This document shows positions 30,243 to 37,449 of a stretch of DNA of 38,949 nucleotides, one piece after another. Origin of the DNA: GCA-002790615 sp964438025 (lineage in GTDB: Bacteria; Patescibacteriota; Minisyncoccia; Moranbacterales; UBA2206). The notes below the pieces were generated by a model. The model was not told where the DNA came from, did no database searches, and was given only the letters and a program-made list of their open reading frames with translations. The stretch's first letter is position 1. Every line of letters starts with the position of its first letter. The translations under genes were made by a program, and so were the position numbers. The DNA is taken from NCBI GenBank assembly GCA_964438025.1, contig CAYTIK010000006.1:1-38949 (forward strand), written 5' to 3'.

Positions 30243-30880
30243 TAATTTTTTGTACTTAGCGCTACTTTAATTCCCAGAAGAATCAGTGCGCCGCCCATTA
30301 TCCGTTCAAACCAATGGCCGCTTTTTCTTATTTTAACTTTTAGCCAGTCATTGGAAAACATTAATGCTACTAAAATAAACCAAACGCCAATAATCAGTGC
30401 GGTTTCTAATCCCAGCGCGATTTGGATTCCTAAAGGCGTTCCCGGAGAAATAAACTGGACAAATAGACTCAAAAAGAAAAGCGTCACTTTCGGATTCAGC
30501 GCGTTAGTTCCCACGCCCATACCAATTGCCTTTAATGGTGAAATTATTTTTTTAGTTTCCAATGTTTCCGCGGATTTATCTATTGCTTTTTGTTTTTTAG
30601 CCCACAAAGAATTCCACCCGATATAAATTAGATAAGCGGCGCCTAAATATTTTATCAAGCTGAAAAGAATAATCGATTGAGAAATAATCAACCCAATTCC
30701 CGCTAGTGTATAAAAAACATGCACCAAAACTCCCAGGCCAATGCCGATGGCCGTAAAAATTCCGACTTTGCGAGAATAAACAAAAGAATTGCGCGTGACC
30801 AGCACAAAATCCGCTCCGGGACTCATTGCTCCCAAAAGCGCAATTATTCCGAGGCTAATAAATTGAGAGAGGTGTTCCAT
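30242..30880 (-). CDS. LysE/RhtB family amino acid exporter
   Basis: 212 aa with six predicted membrane helices. The N-terminal signature GAMSPGADFVLVTRNS and the middle GVGTNALNPKVTLFFLSLF are the hallmark blocks of the LysE/RhtB family, which exports amino acids or homoserine lactones. Substrate unknown. It lies between the MazG-like gene and module b in the accessory block, on the minus strand, with no ribosome site. The intergenic sequence before it (about 30890-30916) repeats in part at 30130. Confidence 0.9.
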   Translation of the reverse strand: MEHLSQFISLGIIALLGAMSPGADFVLVTRNSFVYSRKVGIFTAIGIGLGVLVHVFYTLAGIGLIISQSIILFSLIKYLGAAYLIYIGWNSLWAKKQKAIDKSAETLETKKIISPLKAIGMGVGTNALNPKVTLFFLSLFVQFISPGTPLGIQIALGLETALIIGVWFILVALMFSNDWLKVKIRKSGHWFERIMGGALILLGIKVALSTKN

Positions 30881-30916
30881 AAAAATTTAATTACGTAATT
30901 AATTACTTACATTAAA

Positions 30917-31282
30917 TTAATCAACATTCTTAAGCATTAGCAATCTTTTAGTAAATCCGCCGCGCAGCCGGGCTTTTTCTTTTTTCACCTTTTGGATATC
31001 TCTTTTGCTTAATTTATTGTGTTTAATGATAGCGTCGAAAAGTTCTAAAATATCCGCCATCTCCTCCACCAAATGCGTCTTATCTTTCACTTTGGAAAAT
31101 TCCTCAGCTTCTTCCAAAACTTTTTTCAAAAGATATTTTTGGTATTCCTGGTCATTTTTCAATATTTTTAATCCTGGTTTTTTCCCAGCGCGCTTTTCAA
31201 TAATTTCCGGAATCAAATCCCGGATGAGTTTGGGATATTCACTTTCTTTTTTTAAATTGGTCTGCGTATGTCTAAATTTCAT
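30917..31282 (-). CDS. MazG-like nucleotide pyrophosphohydrolase
   Basis: 121 aa from ATG at 31282 (MKFRHTQTNLKKES). YPKLIRDLIPEIIEKR, the KKVLEEAEEF helix and EEMADILELFDAIIKHN are the MazG / phosphoribosyl-ATP-pyrophosphatase-like core, with the EExxE/ExxD metal ligands. Such enzymes hydrolyse (d)NTPs to monophosphates. The first eight residues are the MKFRHTQT peptide also encoded by the 40-bp modules b, e and f, so this gene may be the source of, or have captured, that module. An upstream GTG (31324) is less likely as start. Confidence 0.85.
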   Translation of the reverse strand: MKFRHTQTNLKKESEYPKLIRDLIPEIIEKRAGKKPGLKILKNDQEYQKYLLKKVLEEAEEFSKVKDKTHLVEEMADILELFDAIIKHNKLSKRDIQKVKKEKARLRGGFTKRLLMLKNVD

Positions 31283-31388
31283 AAAAAAATATCTTAAATT
31301 TATAAGTGATTTTAACTTAATCACAGATTAGTGCTAAAATAAAAGCAAAGGTCGAATAAACTTTGTTCCTAAATTTTAACCCTAATCT

Positions 31389-31823
31389 ATGACTATTAAA
31401 AAACAAAAATCAAAACCCAATTGTTACAATAAATTGCCCAGAAAAGTCACTCAGAACGAGTTCAACACTTTCATCAAGCCGTGTCTTTCTAAGGGCAGAC
31501 GCGGTAAACCGCCAAAAATATCTTACTACAAAATTTTCAATTACATTCTCAAAGTTCTCCGAACCGGTATGCAATGGGATGAATTGGAAACACGCCACAA
31601 TGAAATTTCCTGGCAAAATATCTATCACTACCACAACCGTTGGAGTAAGGATGGAAGTTACAGAAAATTATTCGAGAACTCAATTATCACTTTGGACGCG
31701 CTGGGAAAACTGGATTTGACGATTTTGCACGGAGACGGCAGTAATGTTGTGGCTAAAAAAGGGGAGAAAAAATCGGTTATTCGGGACACAAACATCAGAA
31801 GGGTGAAAAAGTGCTTTGTATAG
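31389..31823 (+). CDS. IS5-family transposase, first frame
   Basis: 144 aa. DUF4096-like N-terminus (FNTFIKPCLSKGRRGKPPKISYYKIFN, with a helix-turn-helix and the LRTGMQWDELE motif) and the first catalytic Asp in ILHGDGSNVVAKKGEKK. After that the frame departs from the family, while the -1 frame gives the expected GEKIGYSGHKHQKGEKV. The shift lies at the A run near 31768-31773 (GAG AAA AAA T), a usual spot for programmed -1 frameshifting in IS elements. With the second frame it makes one transposase. Confidence 0.85.
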   Translation: MTIKKQKSKPNCYNKLPRKVTQNEFNTFIKPCLSKGRRGKPPKISYYKIFNYILKVLRTGMQWDELETRHNEISWQNIYHYHNRWSKDGSYRKLFENSIITLDALGKLDLTILHGDGSNVVAKKGEKKSVIRDTNIRRVKKCFV

Positions 31824-32275
31824 CGGATAATCGAGGAAATATCATTGCTCCTCTAACAGTAAACTCGGTTAATGTTTCCGACATGGTTTTGTTCGATCGA
31901 TCGTTTACCAATCTTCTGGAAATTGCCGATGACTTGCATTGGAATCTGCGAAAATCTTTCATCACCTTGGATGCGGGATTTTATTCAGACTTCAATCGTT
32001 CTCTTGTCCGTTACGCCGGAATGATTCCGGTTATCCGTCCTAATCCTGGAAGAATGAAGGATCCGGAAAAACTGGAAAAAATCTGGAATGATTTTTACCC
32101 GGTCGCTCATATTTGCAAAGAACGTTACAAAATCGAAAGATGCTTTGCTTGGGAGGATACTTACCGGAAATTAGCGGTGCGTTATGAGAAACTGCAAAGC
32201 ACCTTTATGGGCTTTCGATACCTGGGATATTCGATGATTAATTTTCGGTTGGTGTTTGGGATAAAACGGAGATAA
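31811..32275 (+). CDS. IS5-family transposase, second frame
   Basis: 154 aa as an isolated frame, but it is normally translated by frameshift from the first frame. It has the second Asp in FITLDAGFYSDFNR and the Glu in KIERCFAWEDTYRKL, with the Y(2)R(3)E(6)K-like spacing of IS5/IS4 transposases. No internal stop, so the element could still be active if the frameshift works. Confidence 0.85.
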   Translation: MLCIADNRGNIIAPLTVNSVNVSDMVLFDRSFTNLLEIADDLHWNLRKSFITLDAGFYSDFNRSLVRYAGMIPVIRPNPGRMKDPEKLEKIWNDFYPVAHICKERYKIERCFAWEDTYRKLAVRYEKLQSTFMGFRYLGYSMINFRLVFGIKRR

Positions 32276-32350
32276 TGTGAAATGAGCTCTTATATTTATA
32301 TTATAGCTTTTGCCCTGAAAAAAGCGAGTTTAATGGGTTTGATTCGGTTC

Positions 32351-32379
32351 TTGACTTTTTTCTTACTTTTGAACACAAT
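32351..32379 (+). promoter_or_regulatory. Promoter of the 106-aa gene
   Basis: TTGACT, 17-nt spacer, CACAAT. The surrounding sequence is nearly the same as in the promoter at 33062, including the GCGAG/GCGAAC stretch upstream. Confidence 0.5.
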
Positions 32380-32449
32380 TGAATACCGACAATAAAATCC
32401 CAAAACCAGCACCTAAACAAAGCCTACGGGCCAAAAGAAAGGAGAATTT

Positions 32450-32770
32450 ATGCTCGGAAAGATGGCAATATTGGTAATAAGCGAGAATTATATCACCGAC
32501 GTTATTTCGGCAAATCTCATTTGCCCGCCAGATTCTGGCAGAATCAAATCTTACAGCAAGGAAGACATAAAAGAAATGACGAAAGATGTTGCCGTTGGCG
32601 TATCTGGAAATATGCATATGGTGGAAAGGCATCTGGCCATCGTAAATTGGCATCTCGACCATGGCTTCACATTCCTCGCTCCGGGAATTAAACGTTCCGG
32701 CGATGGCATGATTGCAACTCGAATCTATATGCGGACACCAGTCAAACCCGACGTGGAAGTGAAGCTATAA
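32450..32770 (+). CDS. Unknown protein, 106 aa
   Basis: AAAGGAG lies five bases before the ATG. MAILVISENYITDVISANLI begins a probable alpha/beta fold, and VERHLAIVNWHLDHGFTFLAP follows with two histidines. No membrane segment. Self-contained cassette with promoter and strong terminator. Not recognised. Confidence 0.75.
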   Translation: MLGKMAILVISENYITDVISANLICPPDSGRIKSYSKEDIKEMTKDVAVGVSGNMHMVERHLAIVNWHLDHGFTFLAPGIKRSGDGMIATRIYMRTPVKPDVEVKL

Positions 32771-32774
32771 ACAA

Positions 32775-32811
32775 AAGAACCTTGCGGCTACTCTTAGCGC
32801 AAGGTTCTTTT
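32775..32811 (+). terminator. Terminator of the 106-aa gene
   Basis: AAAGAACCTTGCG / CGCAAGGTTCTTTT, 12-bp stem with an 11-nt loop. The A/T ends would also allow function on minus. Confidence 0.85.
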
Positions 32812-32841
32812 CATATCCAAAAAAATCTTTTTATAGCTACA

Positions 32842-32865
32842 CTACCATATGTGGACGTATGGAAG
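32842..32865. repeat. CCATATGTGGACG repeat, copy 4
   Basis: CTACCATATGTGGACGTATGG with one base change from copies 1 and 2. It sits in an extended inverted repeat CTACACT / AGTGTAG. The only copy in the accessory block. Confidence 0.8.
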
Positions 32866-32979
32866 TGTAGAAATATACACTCAATCGCCTATTCAAAAAA
32901 TATTCTCACATTCTCGCCTGCCCCGTAGTAATCTCTGATTTACTACTGGGGAGAATATGAGAATGTCTTTTTGTTTAAC

Positions 32980-33017
32980 CGGTTTGGGTGTGCCTAAATT
33001 TTATATTTATATTATAG
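32980..33017 (-). repeat. 40-bp module, degenerate copy d
   Basis: Matches copy a: GGTTTGGGTGTGCC then the TATAAT-containing stretch on minus, with ATA in place of the start codon. The rest of 32866-33061 has no gene; it holds a palindrome pair ATTCTCACATTCTC / GAGAATATGAGAATG around a hairpin loop. Confidence 0.75.
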
Positions 33018-33061
33018 CTTTTGCCATAAAAAAAGCGAACTTGATGGTGTAAATCCAGCTC

Positions 33062-33091
33062 TTGACTTTTTTACTCATTTTGAAGTATATT
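33062..33091 (+). promoter_or_regulatory. Promoter of the 206-aa gene
   Basis: TTGACT, 18-nt spacer, TATATT. Confidence 0.6.
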
Positions 33092-33126
33092 ACACCATCA
33101 GCGGCAAATGGACTGTTATTTACCAA

Positions 33127-33220
33127 ATTTCTGCCATCAGGTAGAACAAACTAAAAAGGAGGAATGATACTATATTTCTGCCATCAGGTAGAACAAACTA
33201 AAAAGGAGGAATGATACTAT
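33127..33220 (+). repeat. 47-bp tandem duplication of the ribosome-site leader
   Basis: Two exact 47-bp copies (33127-33173 and 33174-33220), each with AAAAAGGAGG and ending ATGATACTAT. Only the second is followed by G, which makes the ATG. The first copy is therefore a decoy ribosome site with no matching start. Confidence 0.95.
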
Positions 33221-33839
33221 GAAAAGCACGAAAATGAGAATTTTTGAGATTCCTACAAATCGGCAAGGTATCATGGTGCTTCTTATTGAAGCAATACCTA
33301 ACAACTGGCGGAGCGTGACAGGCTGGCTTGACGTTCCACGGCATCTCGTTGATTCCGGACAAGCGGAAAAAAACACAGGATTTTTGCTTGATCGTGATCA
33401 GCAGATTCGACCGAATATCATCGACAAGGAATATGGGAGATGCGATATCTTCAGCAACGTAAATCTCTTTGCGATTATGGTGCAACGCAAATTCCCTGGT
33501 TTCGTTCGCTTTAATTATGCGGGCGAAGGATCACCCAATCATGTTCGTGCGGACTTTCAAGAGGCTGTACGCATTGCCAAGGGATTCATTCGATTGGGTT
33601 ACCGAGGAGCGCTAAGTTTCAGAGGAAGTGATCCTTACGAAATTGATTCCGAAAACTGTCAGTTAATTTTTATACCGTTTTCTGGAACCATTCGCGATTC
33701 AGGTGAAAACGGTCCGCCGCAAGCGAGAATATATTACCGGAGTTGTGAAAAGGAGAGTAAAAGCGATATGGAGCTCTTTATACAAAAATGCGAATCGCTC
33801 GGCCTGCGTGACTTGACGGATCAATACAAACCAGACTAA
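33219..33839 (+). CDS. Unknown protein, 206 aa
   Basis: AAGGAGG lies nine bases before the ATG. Soluble mixed alpha/beta protein with no signal peptide or membrane helix. LRDLTDQYKPD ends it. Three cysteines, none clustered. The largest cassette gene, with promoter, duplicated leader and terminator. I do not recognise a family. Confidence 0.75.
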   Translation: MKSTKMRIFEIPTNRQGIMVLLIEAIPNNWRSVTGWLDVPRHLVDSGQAEKNTGFLLDRDQQIRPNIIDKEYGRCDIFSNVNLFAIMVQRKFPGFVRFNYAGEGSPNHVRADFQEAVRIAKGFIRLGYRGALSFRGSDPYEIDSENCQLIFIPFSGTIRDSGENGPPQARIYYRSCEKESKSDMELFIQKCESLGLRDLTDQYKPD

Positions 33840-33865
33840 AACAAAAACATATCTAGTCTAACTGA

Positions 33866-33898
33866 AAAGGGAAGCTCGAACCAGAGACTTCCCTTTTT
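33866..33898 (+). terminator. Terminator of the 206-aa gene
   Basis: GGGAAG-CTC...GAG-CTTCCC followed by TTTTT. Nearly identical to the terminator at 34244-34276, so the two units share their 3' part. Confidence 0.85.
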
Positions 33899-33900
33899 CA

Positions 33901-33940
33901 TTTTCTAATTCAAACCGGTTTGGGTGTGCCTAAATTTCAT
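33901..33940. repeat. 40-bp module, copy e
   Basis: Reverse complement encodes MKFRHTQTGLN then stop. It follows the terminator by 2 bp. Confidence 0.85.
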
Positions 33941-33961
33941 TTTTTTATAATTTTTTTATTC

Positions 33962-33990
33962 TTGACATCTTCATCATAATACGCTAGTGT
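33962..33990 (+). promoter_or_regulatory. Promoter of the 54-aa gene
   Basis: TTGACA, 17-nt spacer ending in ACGC, TAGTGT. Confidence 0.65.
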
Positions 33991-34050
33991 CTAATGTCAA
34001 AGATTTAAGACGGAGCTTAAAAATCCAAACCAAATTCAAGGAGGTGAAAA

Positions 34051-34215
34051 ATGTACAAAGGTGAAGAGTTCTACCACAAAGCGTGTCTTTGGATCACGCC
34101 AATCACGGCACTTTTAATGGCTCGAAACGCAGAGAGGTTGAGTCTTAACGAAATAATTCTTGGAGCTACATCCATCATTGCCTCAGCCATCCTGGCGGTG
34201 GCGACCAGAAAATAG
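34051..34215 (+). CDS. Small protein with hydrophobic helices, 54 aa
   Basis: CAAGGAGG lies six bases before the ATG. A moderately hydrophobic first helix (ACLWITPITALLMA) and a second (IILGATSIIASAILAVA) end in TRK. Likely a small membrane protein. Complete cassette with promoter and terminator. Same length as the two peptides at 28119 and 28280, without evident similarity. Confidence 0.7.
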   Translation: MYKGEEFYHKACLWITPITALLMARNAERLSLNEIILGATSIIASAILAVATRK

Positions 34216-34243
34216 TCGCCGCCAATTCATCTAACCGATGAAG

Positions 34244-34276
34244 AAAGGGAAGCTCGAACCTGAGACTTCCCTTTTT
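34244..34276 (+). terminator. Terminator of the 54-aa gene
   Basis: GGGAAG-CTC...GAG-CTTCCC then TTTTT; near copy of 33866-33898. Confidence 0.85.
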
Positions 34277-34278
34277 AA

Positions 34279-34318
34279 TTTTCTAATCAAAATCGGTTTG
34301 GGTGTGCTTAAATTTCAT
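34279..34318. repeat. 40-bp module, copy f
   Basis: Reverse complement encodes MKFKHTQTDFD then stop. It lies 9 bp from the stop codon of the four-helix bundle gene. Confidence 0.85.
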
Positions 34319-34327
34319 AATTGGCAA

Positions 34328-34888
34328 TTAAAATTTTGTCCCTCTGATTTTGCTCCTCTGCTGATACAATCTTTCCGTAAATCCGCCTTGGTGCAAAAAA
34401 TCTTCCGAGAGTTTCTGGATCTGGCGGTCGAGGAGATAATTGGTCTGATGGATAAGGCAGATGAGGAGGTTGGCGAAACTTTCTTGATTAGACATATATG
34501 ACAAATATGTCATATTGGTCTTATTTTTAATATAGGCGAGTTTGCGGATGGCTTTCACTTCATCTGAATTTTTATCCCAAAGTTTCAATTTATTCTGACG
34601 TAAAAAATCTTCGTAATCCAAAAGCAATTCTTCGAGGCTCGCGCGCGCTACATTGGTCAATTTGATTTCGGTTTTTTTAGAAGTGGCAGCCGCCTTGCTG
34701 CCTTCGGCGATGTTCTGCCTTCCGGAACGCGCCGCTTGTTCCATCTGGTCTTTGGTACGACTTTTGTAATCAACAAACTTCTGACAAAATTCGATGGTAA
34801 AGCCATAAACCAAAGTTGCCATTTTGAAAGATTCCAAATTGCGGTAACCGCCATGGGTGAAGGTGAGATTTTGATTTTGGTTTTCCAT
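34328..34888 (-). CDS. Four-helix bundle protein (S23 family)
   Basis: The start is taken as ATG at 34888 (MENQNQNLTFTHGGYRN), 186 aa; the longer open frame upstream is the antisense of dnaK and should be ignored. RNLESFKMATLVYGFTIEFC, DQMEQAARSGRQNIAEGSKA and LTNVARASLEELLLDYEDFL are the classical blocks of the S23 / intervening-sequence protein family, often encoded in 23S rRNA insertions. Function unclear. An insert-like stretch TNMTYLSYMSNQE is encoded by 9-bp repeats also found upstream of the gene. Confidence 0.88.
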   Translation of the reverse strand: MENQNQNLTFTHGGYRNLESFKMATLVYGFTIEFCQKFVDYKSRTKDQMEQAARSGRQNIAEGSKAAATSKKTEIKLTNVARASLEELLLDYEDFLRQNKLKLWDKNSDEVKAIRKLAYIKNKTNMTYLSYMSNQESFANLLICLIHQTNYLLDRQIQKLSEDFLHQGGFTERLYQQRSKIRGTKF

Positions 34889-34983
34889 TTTTTTTGTTTG
34901 AACAATTGGACACATTGGACGAATAAGACAGATATGTCGAATTTGTCTTATCAGCCAAATTCGTCTTATCTCAATTCTACCAC

Positions 34984-35014
34984 AAAAAAGCTCCGAATAA
35001 ATCGGAGCTTTTTT
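34984..35014. terminator. dnaK terminator
   Basis: AAAAGCTCCGA / TCGGAGCTTTT stem with ATAAA loop; T runs on both strands. It lies 5 bp after the dnaK stop. Confidence 0.85.
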
Positions 35015-35018
35015 AAGT

Positions 35019-36995
35019 TTACTTCTTGTCTGCCCCGTCAGATTTTGCGGGGTCTTCTTTCTTTTCCGTTTCGGCCTCTTTGGGAGCATCACCTTCCTTC
35101 GGCTTTTCAGCCCCTGGAGCTCCAGCTTGTCCGCCTTGGGCGGACTTGGCTTTTTCGGCCTCTTGCGCCGCTTTATAGAGTTTTTCACCAATCTTTTGAG
35201 CCTCTTGGGAGAGCTCTTCGGAGGCTTTTTTGATGGCTTCCGTGTCGGTGCCATCCTTTCCTCCTGAGGCGGACTCGCCTTGGGCGAGAACCTTCTTCAG
35301 AGCCTCTATTTTCTCTTCCACGGGCTTTTTCTCGTCCGGAGTAATCTTATCCCCGGCCTCTTTTAAAGCCTTCTCTGTGGTGAAAATAAGCGTATCGGCC
35401 ATATTTTTAGTTTCGACCGCTTCTTTCTTTTTCTTGTCTTCTTCGGCGTAGAGTTCCGCGTCTTTTTTCATCTTTTCAATTTCGTCTTTGGATAGGCCGG
35501 TCGAAGCTTCGATACGGATAGACTGCTCTTTGTTGGTCGCTTTATCCTTGGCCTTGACATTCAAAATGCCGTTGGCATCGATATCGAAAGTCACTTCAAT
35601 CTGCGGAATACCGCGCGGCGCCGGCGGGATGCCATCTAAAATAAATCTCCCGAGAGTTTTATTATCCGCGGCCATTTCTCGTTCGCCTTGCAACACATGA
35701 ATTTCCACTGAAGGCTGGCTGTCAGCCGCGGTGGAAAATGTTTGCGCTTTGGAAGTTGGAATAGTGGTGTTGCGATCAATTAAAGGAGTGCGCACCCCGC
35801 CTAAAGTTTCAATACCGAAGGTGAGAGGCGTGACATCCAAAAGTAAAACGTCTTTCACATCTCCTTGCAAAACTCCGCCTTGAATCGCCGCGCCCAGCGC
35901 TACGACTTCATCCGGATTAACGGTGATGTTGGCTTTCTGGCCGAAGAATTTTTCGACAGCTTGAATTACAAGCGGCATGCGCGTCATTCCGCCCACCAAA
36001 ACTATTTCATTAATTTGACTGACGGATAATTTCGCATCTTCCAAGGCTTTTTCGGTCGGGCCTAAAGTTTTTTGCACTAAGTCGCCGACTAATTCTTCCA
36101 ATTTGGCGCGCGTAATTTTCATCACCAAATGTTTCGGTCCGTTGGCATCGGTCGTAATGAACGGCTGATTAATTTCCGTTTCCTGCGCGGTGGAAAGTTC
36201 GATCTTGGCTTTTTCCGCGGATTCTTTCACTCTTTGCAGTGCCATCGGGTCTTTGGACAAATCGATGCCTTCTTGTTTCTTAAATTCCGCGATTATCCAA
36301 TTGATAAGAATCTGGTCGAAATCATCTCCACCTAAATGCGTATCGCCATTGGTGGATTTTACTTCCACCGTGTCAGCGGAAACTTCCAGAATGGAAATAT
36401 CAAAAGTCCCTCCGCCCAAATCGTAAACGGCAATTTTTTCGTCCTTCTTTTTGTTGAAGCCGTAAGCCAAAGCCGCGGCGGTCGGTTCATTGATAATTCT
36501 TCTGACTTTTAATCCCGCGATTTCGCCCGCCTCCTTGGTGGCTTTTCTTTGCGCGTCGTCAAAATACGCCGGGACCGTAATGACCGCTTCTTCGATTTTT
36601 TCGCCCAGTTTTTCTTCCGCGTCCGCTTTGAGCTTGGCCAAAATCATGGCTGAAATTTCTTGCGGGGAATATTCTTTCCCGCTCATCGCCACTTTTACGC
36701 CGCCGTTAGCTTTGACGATTTTATACGGCATCAATTTCAAATCGCGCTGCACTTCTTCATCGGTAAAAGCGCGTCCGATGAGGCGCTTGATGGAAAACAA
36801 AGTGTTTTCCGGGTTGGTGACCGCTTGGCGTTTGGCCAAAAGTCCCACCAATCTTTCGCCATTTTTGGAAATGGCCACCATTGAAGGAGTCGTTCTGGCT
36901 CCTTCCTTGTTCTCGATAATCGAGGGCGAACCGCCTTCCACGATGGCCATCGCGGAATTGGTCGTCCCCAAATCGATACCTAATATTTTGGACAT
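35019..36995 (-). CDS. dnaK: Chaperone protein DnaK (Hsp70)
   Basis: 658 aa. ATPase domain with IDLGTTNSAMAIVEGG, AVYDLGGGTFDISILE and the VGGMTRMP phosphate loop; the substrate domain starts near residue 390 with DVLLLDVTPLTFGIET. The C-terminal lid and tail are Lys/Glu/Gly-rich. Three inserted-looking pieces in the tail (KSAQGGQ, LAQGE, SASGG) are encoded by 15-bp palindromes. Start at ATATATG without a ribosome site. The usual order hrcA-grpE-dnaK-dnaJ is kept but split by cassettes on both sides. No CIRCE is seen upstream. Confidence 0.97.
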   Translation of the reverse strand: MSKILGIDLGTTNSAMAIVEGGSPSIIENKEGARTTPSMVAISKNGERLVGLLAKRQAVTNPENTLFSIKRLIGRAFTDEEVQRDLKLMPYKIVKANGGVKVAMSGKEYSPQEISAMILAKLKADAEEKLGEKIEEAVITVPAYFDDAQRKATKEAGEIAGLKVRRIINEPTAAALAYGFNKKKDEKIAVYDLGGGTFDISILEVSADTVEVKSTNGDTHLGGDDFDQILINWIIAEFKKQEGIDLSKDPMALQRVKESAEKAKIELSTAQETEINQPFITTDANGPKHLVMKITRAKLEELVGDLVQKTLGPTEKALEDAKLSVSQINEIVLVGGMTRMPLVIQAVEKFFGQKANITVNPDEVVALGAAIQGGVLQGDVKDVLLLDVTPLTFGIETLGGVRTPLIDRNTTIPTSKAQTFSTAADSQPSVEIHVLQGEREMAADNKTLGRFILDGIPPAPRGIPQIEVTFDIDANGILNVKAKDKATNKEQSIRIEASTGLSKDEIEKMKKDAELYAEEDKKKKEAVETKNMADTLIFTTEKALKEAGDKITPDEKKPVEEKIEALKKVLAQGESASGGKDGTDTEAIKKASEELSQEAQKIGEKLYKAAQEAEKAKSAQGGQAGAPGAEKPKEGDAPKEAETEKKEDPAKSDGADKK

Positions 36996-37072
36996 ATATT
37001 TTTGTCAGACAATAATTTAGAGAATTATCTCGCTAAATTTTGCCTGAAAATTATTGATTACTTATTAATTTT

Positions 37073-37102
37073 TCTGGCCATGCCAGATCTGGCGAAGCCA
37101 GA
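37073..37102. repeat. Two adjacent 15-bp GGC palindromes
   Basis: TCTGGCCATGCCAGA and TCTGGCGAAGCCAGA in tandem, in the dnaK leader region. They belong to the NNNGGC-N3-GCCNNN class found elsewhere in the window. Confidence 0.8.
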
Positions 37103-37110
37103 CAATTTTT

Positions 37111-37155
37111 AAACTTTATAAACTTTACGAACTTTATAGACTTTATAAACTCTTT
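37111..37155. repeat. AACTTTATA tandem repeat, left block
   Basis: Four to five degenerate units of about 10 bp (AAACTTTATA, AACTTTACG, AACTTTATAG, ACTTTATA). A second block is at 37494-37535; together they flank the cassette at 37161-37480. Confidence 0.85.
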
Positions 37156-37160
37156 CTGTC

Positions 37161-37189
37161 TTGACTTTTCTCTCTATTTCTGCTAATGT
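37161..37189 (+). promoter_or_regulatory. Promoter of the 66-aa gene
   Basis: TTGACT, 17-nt spacer ending in TCTGC, TAATGT. Confidence 0.65.
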
Positions 37190-37221
37190 CTGAAGCATCA
37201 AATACGAAGGAGGTGTTCTTT

Positions 37222-37422
37222 ATGACCAACCCTACAAGCAATACCGAGCGGAAAAAGATAATTAAATGTAACCGAACTATGCCTTGCGCATCCTGCCTGG
37301 AACTCCAGCATGAATTTGGACAGAAAAAAGTTGCAGATGTCTTTGCTAGCCTTGGCCCCATGGTCGCGGCGGTGGAAGTAAAAGCTTTTATTATCCACGG
37401 CGGTCTCTGCCCCGAGGCTTAA
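37222..37422 (+). CDS. Small Cys protein, 66 aa
   Basis: AAGGAGG lies eight bases before ATG at 37222; the longer frame from 37186 would start before the ribosome site. KCNRTMPCASC gives three closely spaced cysteines, with a fourth near the C-terminus (GGLCPEA), so a metal or redox role is possible. Complete cassette on the strand opposite to grpE and dnaK, lying between them. No family recognised. Confidence 0.75.
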   Translation: MTNPTSNTERKKIIKCNRTMPCASCLELQHEFGQKKVADVFASLGPMVAAVEVKAFIIHGGLCPEA

Positions 37423-37449
37423 TCCTCAACCCGTTGGCGTTAATCCGCC

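Larger units (their letters stand above)
31321..32280 (+). mobile_element. IS5-like insertion sequence
   Basis: About 960 bp with a two-frame DDE transposase. TCACA at the left and TGTGA at the right are candidate ends; longer inverted repeats are not evident, so limits are approximate. A partial copy of the repeat that carries the TATAAT element follows directly on the right (32290-32325). Confidence 0.7.

Noticed and set aside
33901..34318. 40-bp modules as integron attC sites
   Set aside because: They lack the paired GTTRRRY/RYYYAAC core sites and there is no integrase in the window; the likeness is only in the array layout.
34238..34501. 87-aa plus-strand frame
   Set aside because: It begins before a terminator hairpin, passes through module f and is antisense to the four-helix bundle gene.
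34889..35254. N-terminal extension of the four-helix bundle frame
   Set aside because: This part overlaps the 3' part of dnaK in another frame and crosses the dnaK terminator; the family starts at ATG 34888.
37186..37221. Longer start for the 66-aa cassette protein
   Set aside because: It would put the AAGGAGG site inside the coding region; ATG at 37222 has correct spacing.
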